Part shown: positions 1-8,947 of the stretch, in pieces
How the letters are laid out: the number at the start of each line of letters is the position of its first letter
Numbering within the stretch: position 1 is the stretch's first letter
Assembly: GCA_019449555.1 (NCBI GenBank)
Contig: JAGRPN010000416.1
Span: forward strand, 1-64,000
Reading direction: 5' to 3'
Length of the DNA: 64,000 bases
DNA from: Ramlibacter sp.
GTDB taxonomy: Bacteria; Pseudomonadota; Gammaproteobacteria; Burkholderiales; Burkholderiaceae_C
Program-made: the position numbers and the translations under genes
The notes under the pieces: generated by a model
Databases searched by the model: none
Seen by the model: the letters and a program-made list of their open reading frames with translations, nothing else
What the model was told of the DNA's origin: nothing

Positions 1-111
1 GCCGACTTCGGACTGGCGCTGGGGGCCTTCGGCTTGCTCGTGTACGGCCGCCAGCCTCCGGTCCTCGTGGTGGCGCTCACCGCGATGGCGGGTTGGCTGT
101 TGGCACGTTGA
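1..111 (+). CDS. C-terminal end of a membrane transporter, possibly chromate transporter (ChrA-like); partial at window edge
   Basis: Frame 1 reads ADFGLALGAFGLLVYGRQPPVLVVALTAMAGWLLAR* with TGA at 109-111; hydrophobic C-terminus resembling ChrA tails. Confidence 0.4.
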   Translation, partial: ADFGLALGAFGLLVYGRQPPVLVVALTAMAGWLLAR

Positions 112-146
112 CAAAAAAAAGCAGGACCCAGACAAGCCGCACAAGG

Positions 147-184
147 AAAAGCCCCGCAACCATCCATCGGATGGCGCGGGGCCT
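147..184 (-). terminator. Putative terminator hairpin downstream of the decaheme gene
   Basis: GCCCCGC...GCGGGGC inverted repeat; the minus-strand read ends GCGGGGCTTTT. Confidence 0.5.
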
Positions 185-256
185 TTGAATTGCCGGCGAA
201 AAACGCGCGGCCAGCGCTGGCCGACGGGACACGGCGTGCCGTGCCCCGTTCGGCGG

Positions 257-2953
257 CTACCTGTTGTGGGCGATCGCCGGGTCCTCGCTCCTCCCGGCAC
301 CGTGGCAAGTCGCGCAGGATTCGCTGCCCACCAGGCCGGCGGTGCTGCGATTGACCTGCAGCTGCCCGCCTTGCAGCTTGATGTGCGCTTTCGAAGCAGC
401 CGAGTCGTGGCAGCTCACGCAGGCCCCGGCAAACGGCGTCGTCACACGGTCGGTGCCGTTGGCCGTGGTCGTCGACAAGGCGCCCTTTGCCAGTGCCGTC
501 GTCGCGGTTCCGGTGGCGATGGCCGCGTCGTACGCCGCGTCGACGGTTTCGTACGTCGAAGGCAGCGCATTGAGCGGCACTGCGCTGTACGTGCCGGCGA
601 TATGGCAGGTCTCGCAGTTGTTCAACTGACCGGGGAAATCCATCCGGGCGAAGTCCAGCAGCGTGATTTCGCCTCGGGACGTCGAGTCTCTCGCATCCCG
701 GAACGGATTGACGCGCTCCCTGCCGGCGTGGATACCGTGGATCATGTCCTTGAAGTTGTTCGTCGTGACCGGCAACGCCAATGCGGCATTGGGCACGGTC
801 TTGTCGAACTTCCAGAAGTCCACGATTTTCTGCAGCTCAGCCGAGAAGCTCCACGTATTCATCGTCGAGTCGGCAATCTGCCGCCCACTGGACGCCAGGC
901 CGGGCACGTGACACATCACGCACACCTGCGTCTGGTACACCCGGTTGCCGCCGTGGCCTTCGAACCACTCGTGGCAGTTGGCGCACTTCTCGGGATCGAC
1001 GACTTTGCGGCGCAACGCGTCCCCGGTGACTTCCTTGACGACCGAGATCGCATGGCGCGCGGCAGCCGGGCTGAGCTGCGTGAAATAGCCTTGCAAGGCG
1101 ACGGCACGCATCGTCGCTCCGACCGGGAACTTCTTGGTGCCCGTCCCCAGCAGCGTCGCCGTGTAATACCCGTTCCCGTCGGGCGTCGGGGACAGCGAAC
1201 CGTCGGCGGCCTTCCCGGGATCGAGCAGGGCCGCGATCGAAACACTGATGGCCTGGGCCTGCTTGTTCCCCGCGTTGTTGTAGTCGGCGGGCGCCTTGAT
1301 GCCGTCGGTGGCCGTCGCATCCATCGTGTACGCGAGCAGGAAGCTCGGAGCTCCGCTGAACCCGTCGAGCGGGTTTGCCATGCCCGCGGCAGGGGCCTTG
1401 AACGTTGCCGGAGTGCCGTCGACCAGCACCCTGAACACCACGGTCGCCTTGTTCGTCGCCGCGTCAACGGCTGCGGACTTGATCTCGTAGCTGATGTTCT
1501 TCAGCCCGGCCGGCACGGTGGGGTTGTGCTTGGTCAGGTTGTTGGTCTGGTGGTTCCAGACGATCAGCTCCGCGCGGTGGCAGATGGCGCAGGCCGAGTC
1601 GTCGGCTTGCGCGCTGCCGACGTGACCGGATGCCTTTCCGAGGCCTGCGGCCTTGTCGGCCAGGGTGGTTCCGGTGCCGGTCGTCCAGTTGATGCCGTCA
1701 TGGCATGCACCGCAGGCCACCCGGCTGGGCTTGGTTTTCCAGTTGTCGGCCTGCGCCGCCTTGGTGTTGTCGTGGCACTTGGTGCACATGCGCTGGCCGC
1801 CGTCCAGCATCGAGAAGCCCTTGTTGTTGAACGCGACGTTCGCGAAGTTGTAGTTTTGCTTGACGAGGTCTTTGCCCTGGTGGATCTTGTGGACCAGGAT
1901 CGGGAAGTTCCCGACGACTTCGCCGTCCGCGATATTGGTTGCCGGCGAATACCGGTAGGTCGTGATGCCGGTCGCGCCGTTCACCGTCGCGGTTTCCTGG
2001 AGCGCCGGGAACTTGCCGGCCGTGGACGCCACGTTGGTGTTGCCGTACTTCAATTGGTCGGTGTGGCAAACGACGCAATAGCGGGTATCCACCCGATTGC
2101 CGCCGTGCAGCGCCAGCTTGCCATGGCATTCGTTGCAGTTGGCTATTGCGACGACTTCACGCTGGTTCGCGTCGGTGGCGGTGGCCACCTTGCCGGTGGC
2201 CGGGTACCAGTCGAGCACGATGTTCACCGGCGCGCCCATGGGCACGGCCGTGACGCCGGATGCGGCGCCCGTCGCGGTGTTGGTCCCGGTGCCGCGCGCG
2301 TTGCCGCCGACCTGGATCACCAGTCGATGCAGTTTCGTGGCGTCGTAGGAGAGATCGCCCAGGTCTGCCGCAACGTTCGGGGCGGCCAGAGTAGCCGCCG
2401 CGACGGCGTCCTTGACTTTCGTGATGTCCCGGTAGAACGTGTATTTGTAAGTGCCGTCGCCGTTGTCGACCAGGGTGCCGATGTTGTCCGAGGTGGGCGC
2501 TCGCGGGGTCTCGCCGGATGTCGTGGTCGGATTGGCGGTCACGATATAGCTCACCCATTTGCTTGGAGCGCCGTTGGTGGCCGGCACCAGTTTCGCCAAG
2601 GCAAACGCGATGTTGCTCAGGCCGGGGCGAGTCGCCGTCGAGGCCTGGCTGGTAAATCCGAGCCCCTTGATGCCTCTGTTGCCGGCATCGGTCAATTGGA
2701 ACGTCACCACGGGCGGGCTCTGGATGGAAACGCTGGTCACTGCGCCCGTGGGCGCAAGGGCTGCGAATTGCGCCGGCGTCATGGCAGCGGCGTCGATCGG
2801 CGTGCCGGTCGGCGGCGAAACGCTCACCGTAACGGCGGAGCCCGCCGCCGGCGGACTCGCCGCTGTATCACCGGATCCACCCCCGCCGCCGCATCCAGCC
2901 AGAGTGAGGGCGAGCAAACCCGCCCCTCCGAAGCCGATCCAGCGGTTCCTCAT
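257..2953 (-). CDS. OmcA/MtrC-family decaheme c-type cytochrome lipoprotein
   Basis: Ten CXXCH motifs (CNECH, CVVCH, CTKCH, CGACH, CAICH, CANCH, CVMCH, CETCH, CVSCH, CATCH); lipobox LTLAGCGGGG after MRNRWIGFGGAGLLA; ORF 257..3001 with start at internal Met. Confidence 0.9.
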   Translation of the reverse strand: MRNRWIGFGGAGLLALTLAGCGGGGGSGDTAASPPAAGSAVTVSVSPPTGTPIDAAAMTPAQFAALAPTGAVTSVSIQSPPVVTFQLTDAGNRGIKGLGFTSQASTATRPGLSNIAFALAKLVPATNGAPSKWVSYIVTANPTTTSGETPRAPTSDNIGTLVDNGDGTYKYTFYRDITKVKDAVAAATLAAPNVAADLGDLSYDATKLHRLVIQVGGNARGTGTNTATGAASGVTAVPMGAPVNIVLDWYPATGKVATATDANQREVVAIANCNECHGKLALHGGNRVDTRYCVVCHTDQLKYGNTNVASTAGKFPALQETATVNGATGITTYRYSPATNIADGEVVGNFPILVHKIHQGKDLVKQNYNFANVAFNNKGFSMLDGGQRMCTKCHDNTKAAQADNWKTKPSRVACGACHDGINWTTGTGTTLADKAAGLGKASGHVGSAQADDSACAICHRAELIVWNHQTNNLTKHNPTVPAGLKNISYEIKSAAVDAATNKATVVFRVLVDGTPATFKAPAAGMANPLDGFSGAPSFLLAYTMDATATDGIKAPADYNNAGNKQAQAISVSIAALLDPGKAADGSLSPTPDGNGYYTATLLGTGTKKFPVGATMRAVALQGYFTQLSPAAARHAISVVKEVTGDALRRKVVDPEKCANCHEWFEGHGGNRVYQTQVCVMCHVPGLASSGRQIADSTMNTWSFSAELQKIVDFWKFDKTVPNAALALPVTTNNFKDMIHGIHAGRERVNPFRDARDSTSRGEITLLDFARMDFPGQLNNCETCHIAGTYSAVPLNALPSTYETVDAAYDAAIATGTATTALAKGALSTTTANGTDRVTTPFAGACVSCHDSAASKAHIKLQGGQLQVNRSTAGLVGSESCATCHGAGRSEDPAIAHNR

Positions 2954-3517
2954 CAATAGGTCAAATAGCGCCACGTGGGCCCCCATGAAAGAAACGTTCA
3001 AGAGATTGGGCGCCGGGACAGCAGTGGCGTCCTCCTAGCAGAAGTGACCTGACCACCACCTGACCTACTTCCGTGGAAATAGGCAAAAACCTTAGGAGTT
3101 TTCGAGTATTGACATTTCCGCCGCGTTGGATTCTGAACTCAAAAGACCATTGCGACAATGGGGTTGCATTCACATAAGGAATAAATGATTCGCGACTCAC
3201 CGATTCGCCATCTGCTCGATGTACCGGGAAGTTATGACTGAGCTGTGGCGAGAAGTCTTTTGGCTGATCGGGCAGCGTGGCCGCCGGAACGCCGCTGTGG
3301 GACCCACCGACCGCAAGACATATCGGCCGTCGGCGCGGGCGGGCGCTTCATTCATGAACCGCGTTCATCAGTTCAGCTAAATAATTAAATTGTCGGGTGA
3401 ATGCAGCTGTGCGACTCTCCCTGCATCCGCGCGAATGCGCCGGGGCAAACACCCAGGAGACATCATGAAGCGAAGACACGCCCTGACCCGAATCGTCGGC
3501 GGCCTCGCCACCGCGCG

Positions 3518-4507
3518 GTGAATTCCGCAGCACCGAGCCGGCGTCGAACCTTCTGGGTCGGCGTCGTTTGCGCCGCCGGCGTGCTGGCGATCTGGACGTC
3601 GTTCATCCTGATCGCCCGTGTCAGCGCCAAGGGGCATTTGAGCCCATTCGATATTTCGTTCGTGCGCTTCGCGTTTTCCGGGCTGCTCGCGCTGCCGGTG
3701 CTGTTCTGGCGCGGCCGCTGGCTGCTTGGCCAGCTCGCGCCGCATCCGCGCCAGGCGTTCCAGCGCGCAGCGGCGCTGGCTGCGATAGCCGGGATCGGAT
3801 ACTGCTCGTTCGCGTACAGCGGATTCTTCTTCGCACCGGTGTCCCATGCCGCGGTGCTGCTGCCCGGCTCGCTGCCGCTGTACACGGCCGTATTCGCCGT
3901 GCTGCTACTCGGAGAGCGCTTCCGGCGCGCGCGCCTGGTCGGCCTGGTGGCCATCGTGGCCGGCGACCTTCTGATCGGAGCCACGAGCCTGCTGCGCGCC
4001 TTCGGCGGCGACGCCAGCTGGCGGGGCGATTTGCTGTTCCTCGGCGCCTCGATGTGTTGGGCCTTGTATAGCGTGCTGTGCCGGCGCTGGCGTTTGGACG
4101 CGGTGCCGGCGACCTGCGCGATCGCAATCGGCTGCCTCGCCGCCTACGTGCCTCTGTTCGCGCTGGCCGCGGCCGCAGGCCTCGTGCCAACGCATCTCGC
4201 CGGCGCGCCCTGGTCCGAGATCGCATTCCAGGCGGTTTACCAGGGCGGTCTTTCGATGTTTGTCGCCGGCCTGGCGTTCACGCAAGTGGTCAAGACGTTC
4301 GGCCCGGTGCGCACGACGATGATCACCGCGGCTGTGCCGGTGCTGGCTACCGTGTTGGCGGTGCCCCTGCTGGGCGAATCGATGACGGTCACTGCCGTCA
4401 TGGGGCTGGTGTGCGTCACGTTGGGGCTGCTGATCGGGGTTCGGGCCCAGGTTGGAGTCAACCGCGCCGTTCTGGAAACCGGCGCCCTGAGCCCTTCGCG
4501 CCGGTAA
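3518..4507 (+). CDS. DMT superfamily (EamA) transporter
   Basis: About 10 TM segments, two EamA-like halves; GTG start inferred within ORF 3401..4507. Confidence 0.85.
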   Translation: MNSAAPSRRRTFWVGVVCAAGVLAIWTSFILIARVSAKGHLSPFDISFVRFAFSGLLALPVLFWRGRWLLGQLAPHPRQAFQRAAALAAIAGIGYCSFAYSGFFFAPVSHAAVLLPGSLPLYTAVFAVLLLGERFRRARLVGLVAIVAGDLLIGATSLLRAFGGDASWRGDLLFLGASMCWALYSVLCRRWRLDAVPATCAIAIGCLAAYVPLFALAAAAGLVPTHLAGAPWSEIAFQAVYQGGLSMFVAGLAFTQVVKTFGPVRTTMITAAVPVLATVLAVPLLGESMTVTAVMGLVCVTLGLLIGVRAQVGVNRAVLETGALSPSRR

Positions 4508-4599
4508 GGGCCTCGCATCCGGCGCGCTCGAACGCGCATGAGAGGGGGCATCGCGCGGCGCCGATGGTGGCGCCACGCCGCGCGATGCGGCAACGGCCG

Positions 4600-4992
4600 T
4601 CAATCGTGGGAACCCGCCATGATCACGCGGTCGTGCTCGCGGCGCGGCAGCGACGCGAAGTACGACGAGCCGCTGTCCTCGGCGTTCAGCGCGTTCACTT
4701 CGCGGCGCGCGGCGATGTATTCGGCCTTGGCCTGCGCACTCGTGTAAGTGCTGGGCTGGGCCGCGACGTTCTGCTGCATCGCCCATTCGCCGGACTCACC
4801 TCTCAGGACTTCGGCCTGCCCCATGATTTCGGCCTGCACTTCAGCGCGGGTCCTGGTGCTGACGAAGGGTGTCGGGTCGATGGTGATGTCGTCGGCGTAG
4901 GCGTTGCCCGAGCCCATGCTCGCGGCGGCGAGGGCGAGGGCGGCGGCAGCCGTGGAGACGATGGTCAGAGAGGATGCGAGCTTGTCGTTCAT
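4600..4992 (-). CDS. DUF4148-like small exported protein
   Basis: Signal peptide followed by TRAEVQAEIMGQAEVLRGESGEW, typical of DUF4148 proteins. Confidence 0.65.
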   Translation of the reverse strand: MNDKLASSLTIVSTAAAALALAAASMGSGNAYADDITIDPTPFVSTRTRAEVQAEIMGQAEVLRGESGEWAMQQNVAAQPSTYTSAQAKAEYIAARREVNALNAEDSGSSYFASLPRREHDRVIMAGSHD

Positions 4993-5192
4993 GTCGAACT
5001 CCTTTTTGAGCGCTGTTGGGATGCAGGACGAGGCGAGCCGCTCAACACCCGCCTATCCAGCCCTGGTGAACCCGTTTGCGCAAGTCACCGTGGGAGCTAA
5101 CTCGAAGGAAACATCAATTTCGAACGAGTGCATGAATGGTGCTTGCCCGCGCTCGCCGTGCCAATCCCGCGTTCGGGCGAGAGCATCGCGTG

Positions 5193-5246
5193 TTCGCGTG
5201 TGCATTTATCACCGGAACGGATTCGCGTGTGCATATCTCACCGAAA
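5193..5246. repeat. Tandem direct repeat, 25-bp unit with 29-bp period
   Basis: TTCGCGTGTGCATTTATCACCGGAA (5193) and TTCGCGTGTGCATATCTCACCGAAA (5222). Confidence 0.8.
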
Positions 5247-5326
5247 TTGCACTTGACGGCCCCGACAGCGGGAGCGCCATCGCGTGTGGAAGTGGATGCG
5301 CGCCCCGGAAGGGCGCGCCGCGCGCG

Positions 5327-6541
5327 CTAGAACGGGTGCACGAACAGGCCGGAGCGCAGCTTCGGCTCGAACCAGGTGCTCTTCGGGGGCATGAGTTTGC
5401 CGGCGTCCGAGACGGCGATCAACTGCTCGACGCGCGTGGGGAAAAGGTGCAGCGCCAGCGACCAGTGCTCCTCGTTCACGCGGCGTTCCAGCTCCTGCGC
5501 CCCGCGGATGCCGCCGACGAAGTCCACGTCCTTCGACGTGCGGATGTCGGCGATGCCGAACAAGGGCGCGAGCAGCTTCTCCTGCACGATGGAGCAGTCG
5601 AGCGATGCGACCGGGTCGCTCGCGTCGTAGCTGCCCGGACGCACGCGGGCGCGCCACCAGCGGCCGCCGACGAACACGCCGAACGTGAGCGGCCCGTCCG
5701 GCTGCGCCGAGGCGGCGGGCTCGACATCGAACACGTCGCCCAGCGCCGCGAGCAGCGCTTGCGCCCCGCGGCCGCCGGGATCGCGCACGAGCCGGTTGTA
5801 CGCGAGGATCTGCACCTGATCGTGCGGAAACAGGACCACCGGAAATGCGCCGTGTTCGCCGGGTTGCCCGCGCCGGCGGGCGTGGACGCGCGAGGCCGCG
5901 GCGCAGCGGTGGTGCCCGTCGGCGACGTAGAGCGCCGGCACCGACCGGAACTGCGCCGCGATCGCCTCGCCGGCGGCGGGCGGAACGACCCAGAGCTGGT
6001 GCGCGATTCCATCCGGCGTCACGAGGTCGTACGTCGGCGCAGCGCGCTTCACTTCCTCGATCGCGCCATCGATGGCCGCGACCGCGCGATACGTCAGGAA
6101 CACCGGCTCGTCATGGGCCGACAGAGCGTCGATGTGGCGGACGCGGTCGTCCTCCTTGTCGGGGCGCGTCTTCTCGTGCTTCTTGATGACGTCGCTGTCG
6201 TACTCGTCGACGGCGGCGCAGGCGACGAGACCGGTCTGGCTATGCCCGCCCATCCGCTGCGCGTACACGTACAGGCGCGGCTCGGGGTCCTGGACGAGCA
6301 CGCCGCGACGCATCAGCTCCGCGAGGTTGTCCCGTCCTTTCGCGTGGACCGCGTCGGCGTGCTCGTCGATGCCTTCGGGCAGGTCGATCTCCGGCCGCGA
6401 TACGCGCAGGAAGCTGTCGGCGTTGCCTCGGGCGAGGGCGCGCGCCTCCTTCGTCGAAACCACGTCGTACGGCGGGGACGCGACGCGGGCTGCGAGCACG
6501 GCCGGCGGGCGGAGCGCGCGAAACGGGAAGAGGGTGGCCAT
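5327..6541 (-). CDS. DUF1015 family protein
   Basis: MATLFPFRALRP...SPPYDVVSTKEAR...NADSFLRVSRPE, YVADGHHR motif. Confidence 0.9.
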   Translation of the reverse strand: MATLFPFRALRPPAVLAARVASPPYDVVSTKEARALARGNADSFLRVSRPEIDLPEGIDEHADAVHAKGRDNLAELMRRGVLVQDPEPRLYVYAQRMGGHSQTGLVACAAVDEYDSDVIKKHEKTRPDKEDDRVRHIDALSAHDEPVFLTYRAVAAIDGAIEEVKRAAPTYDLVTPDGIAHQLWVVPPAAGEAIAAQFRSVPALYVADGHHRCAAASRVHARRRGQPGEHGAFPVVLFPHDQVQILAYNRLVRDPGGRGAQALLAALGDVFDVEPAASAQPDGPLTFGVFVGGRWWRARVRPGSYDASDPVASLDCSIVQEKLLAPLFGIADIRTSKDVDFVGGIRGAQELERRVNEEHWSLALHLFPTRVEQLIAVSDAGKLMPPKSTWFEPKLRSGLFVHPF

Positions 6542-6592
6542 GAGTCGGGAATTCTAGGCCACCTGCGTCGCGCACCGGCCTCGGCGCGGCGA

Positions 6593-6961
6593 TCACTTCG
6601 GTTCCGGGCCGTACCCCGGCCGGACGCGCGTCTTCTTCACGATGCCGGACGGCTCGAACAGGATCACCAGTTCCGTCGCGGCGCGGCTCGTTCTTTGCGC
6701 GCCCGGCCAGCGATAGACCCAGACCTCGTAGCCGCTGTCGAACCTGATCGCGTTGCCGGGCCCGAGCGCGGCGAGGACCTCGGCCCTGGTGCTTTTGCCG
6801 ATCGTGATCGAGGACTGCGCGGCGGCGGGCGACGGGCTGCCGGCACGCATCATCCCCGCCGCTCGGTCGGGCAGGGCCGGCCCGCCGGCGAAAGTGCAGC
6901 CGGCGATCGACACGCAGGCGGCGCCCCACGCGGCGAGCAGCGCGGAGGCCGCACTCGTCAT
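6593..6961 (-). CDS. BamE/SmpA-like lipoprotein
   Basis: Lipobox VSIAGC; ITIGKSTRAEVLAALGPG...YEVWVYRW pattern; ATG at 6961 overlaps upstream stop. Confidence 0.6.
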   Translation of the reverse strand: MTSAASALLAAWGAACVSIAGCTFAGGPALPDRAAGMMRAGSPSPAAAQSSITIGKSTRAEVLAALGPGNAIRFDSGYEVWVYRWPGAQRTSRAATELVILFEPSGIVKKTRVRPGYGPEPK

Positions 6962-7779
6962 GGGCCGTCGTCCATGTATTCGAATTGCACCAGCGTGTCG
7001 TCCGGCCAGCTGTGGTCGCCCAGCGGCAGGAAATACGTGCGGTCCACCAGCACCTCGCAGTCGCAATAGGGCAGGTCGTACTTCAGGCCGGGGTCGTCGC
7101 TCGCCTCCGCGTACAGCTGGTCGATCGGCAGGATTTCGCGGCGCGCGCCGGCGACGAGCGTCACGCTGAACAGCGGCCGGTCGGCGAAGAACAGATACTT
7201 CGCGTCCCTCTGCTCGCAATAGCCCTCGGTGCCCGTGAACAGGTGGGCGATGCGCGCGATGATGGGATTGGTGTTGGACACCAGGTCGGCTTCGATGCCG
7301 ACGCGGCATTCCAGCCGCAGGTCACCCAGCCGGCGCGTGTCGGGCGGCAGTCCGCTCGTGCGGATCTCCGTGCGCCACGTCATGCTCAATTTTCTGCGGT
7401 TGGTCGTGACGGCGGCGTCTTCCTGGAGCGCCTTGCGGTTGCGCTCCAGCGTGAAGGTGTGGTCGGGGGCGATCGGCACTTCATACGAGAACGTCGAGCC
7501 GACCACCTCCAGCACGATGCGGTTCAAGTCGGTGTTCGGCCGGCGCGGCAGCAGCTTGAAGCGCAAGGAGGCGTTGGGCGCCATTGCGTGCATGCGCTCG
7601 AACAGGTCCATGCCCTGCACGATCTTGCGATAGGATTTTTCGACAGGATCGCGCGTGGCCGTCACCGTCACCGACGGCAGGCTGCCGGCGGGCTTCTTGT
7701 CCTGGGCGGCGACGCCCGCGCACACCACCACGAGTGCAATATGCACCGCGGCGCGCGCCAGAACGGGAAGCCGCTTCAC
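6958..7779 (-). CDS. Hypothetical exported protein
   Basis: 273-aa ORF with signal peptide (MKRLPVLARAAVHIALVVVCAGVAAQ), translationally coupled to the downstream lipoprotein. Confidence 0.75.
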   Translation of the reverse strand: MKRLPVLARAAVHIALVVVCAGVAAQDKKPAGSLPSVTVTATRDPVEKSYRKIVQGMDLFERMHAMAPNASLRFKLLPRRPNTDLNRIVLEVVGSTFSYEVPIAPDHTFTLERNRKALQEDAAVTTNRRKLSMTWRTEIRTSGLPPDTRRLGDLRLECRVGIEADLVSNTNPIIARIAHLFTGTEGYCEQRDAKYLFFADRPLFSVTLVAGARREILPIDQLYAEASDDPGLKYDLPYCDCEVLVDRTYFLPLGDHSWPDDTLVQFEYMDDGP

Positions 7780-7831
7780 GCGGGCAGTGCGGGCCGGGCG
7801 CGCGGCGCGCGACCCGGCGCCGTGTTTGCGC

Positions 7832-8056
7832 TTAACGCTTGTCCTTGCTCACTTCGTTGCCGATCACGCCACCGGCAGCGGCGCCACCCAGCGTGCCCAG
7901 GGCACTGCCGCCCGTCAGCGCCGAGCCGGCCACGGCGCCCGCGCCCGCGCCGATGGCGACATCCTTGTCGCGCCTTGACATATCCGAGCAGGCGCTCAGG
8001 CCCACCACGGCAACGACAGCCAGCGCGCTTGCAGCCAAAGTCTTGATCGATTTCAT
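7832..8056 (-). CDS. Glycine-zipper small lipoprotein
   Basis: Lipobox LSAC; GAGAGAVAGSALTGGSALGTLGGAAAGGVIGNEV. Confidence 0.8.
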   Translation of the reverse strand: MKSIKTLAASALAVVAVVGLSACSDMSRRDKDVAIGAGAGAVAGSALTGGSALGTLGGAAAGGVIGNEVSKDKR

Positions 8057-8165
8057 TGGTCATCCCTTTCCAAACAGATGTTGATCACCGGAAAGAACAG
8101 CATAGGCCGGGCTGGGCGCACTGAAGTGGGCGGATGCCATCAGCGGATGTAGGAACCGATGCACA

Positions 8166-8177
8166 GGTGTATAGAAA
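8166..8177 (+). promoter_or_regulatory. Upstream element GGTGTATAGAAA, identical to one at 29286
   Basis: 12-nt identical block about 205 bp upstream of the -24 element; part of the conserved upstream region shared with 29286-29490. Confidence 0.5.
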
Positions 8178-8370
8178 CGCGCGACACCGCCGAGCCAGCG
8201 CAATTGCTTGAATTCAAAAGAGTTTTCCGGCTGCGGCGATTGGGATGCATGAAGCCGCTGTACTTCGCGCCGAACCGCGACGCAGGAAAAGCGCCCGTTG
8301 CGCTCGCCGCACCCGACGCTGAGCTCGTAACTCATTGATAGTCCACATGAACTTCGATTGCCGCGTGAGC

Positions 8371-8386
8371 TGGCACGGCTGATGCA
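8371..8386 (+). promoter_or_regulatory. Sigma-54-like -24/-12 promoter
   Basis: TGGCACGGCTGATGCA: GG-N10-GC spacing and a perfect TGGCACG -24 element. Confidence 0.7.
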
Positions 8387-8495
8387 GTGGTCACGTTGCA
8401 AGCCAACCGGAATTCGATATGAACACGCAAGCCAAGGTCCTGATCGAGCATCGGCTGGTTCCCGCCGGAAACCGCACTCTTATGAGGAGGTCATC

Positions 8496-8906
8496 ATGAG
8501 CGCCCTTCGCAAAGTATCGGTCGTCGAGACCCGTGAATCCTGGACTCCCATCGTCATCGAGGGATCCCGCAACAAGGCAGCCGAAACGGCAGCCGCGCCC
8601 GAGGCGATCGGCGCGGGCGGGCTGATCAAGAACATGGCGCTGTTCCTGTCGGCGCCCTTCATCGGGCTGCTCTACGCGATCCTGCTGCCCTTCGTCGGGC
8701 TGGGCATGCTGGCGTGGTTCGCCGGCAAGGCCTTGTACGAAACGGGCAAGGTGCACAAGGCGCTGCGCCTCGGCAAGCGGGTGCTGCTGATCGCTGCCGC
8801 GCCCGTCGTCGGGCTCGTCTACCTGATCGTGCTGCCGTTCGCCGGCTTGGGGATGCTGGCCTGGTTCGGTGCCGCCGCGATCGCGGCGCCCGCACGCGTG
8901 AAGTGA
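8496..8906 (+). CDS. Small membrane protein with duplicated hairpin motif; N-terminus resembles a degenerate receiver domain
   Basis: MSALRKVSVVETRESWTPIVIEG...; two copies of AP(F/V)(I/V)GL.Y.I.LPF.GLGMLAWF; GAGGAGG ribosome-binding site upstream. Confidence 0.8.
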   Translation: MSALRKVSVVETRESWTPIVIEGSRNKAAETAAAPEAIGAGGLIKNMALFLSAPFIGLLYAILLPFVGLGMLAWFAGKALYETGKVHKALRLGKRVLLIAAAPVVGLVYLIVLPFAGLGMLAWFGAAAIAAPARVK

Positions 8907-8947
8907 GTGGGCGGCCGGCATCGCCGGCACTGCGGCAAGGCGGGCGC

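Noticed and set aside
185-2959. 924-aa plus-strand ORF
   Set aside because: Antisense shadow of the decaheme cytochrome; Arg/Gly/Val-rich low-quality translation with no domain sense, caused by GC-rich codon structure.
4904-7069. 721-aa plus-strand ORF
   Set aside because: Antisense to the DUF1015 and BamE-like genes, which have clear family motifs.
8060-8401. 113-aa minus-strand ORF in the intergenic region
   Set aside because: Overlaps the conserved sigma-54 upstream region; no motif and no conserved-looking composition.
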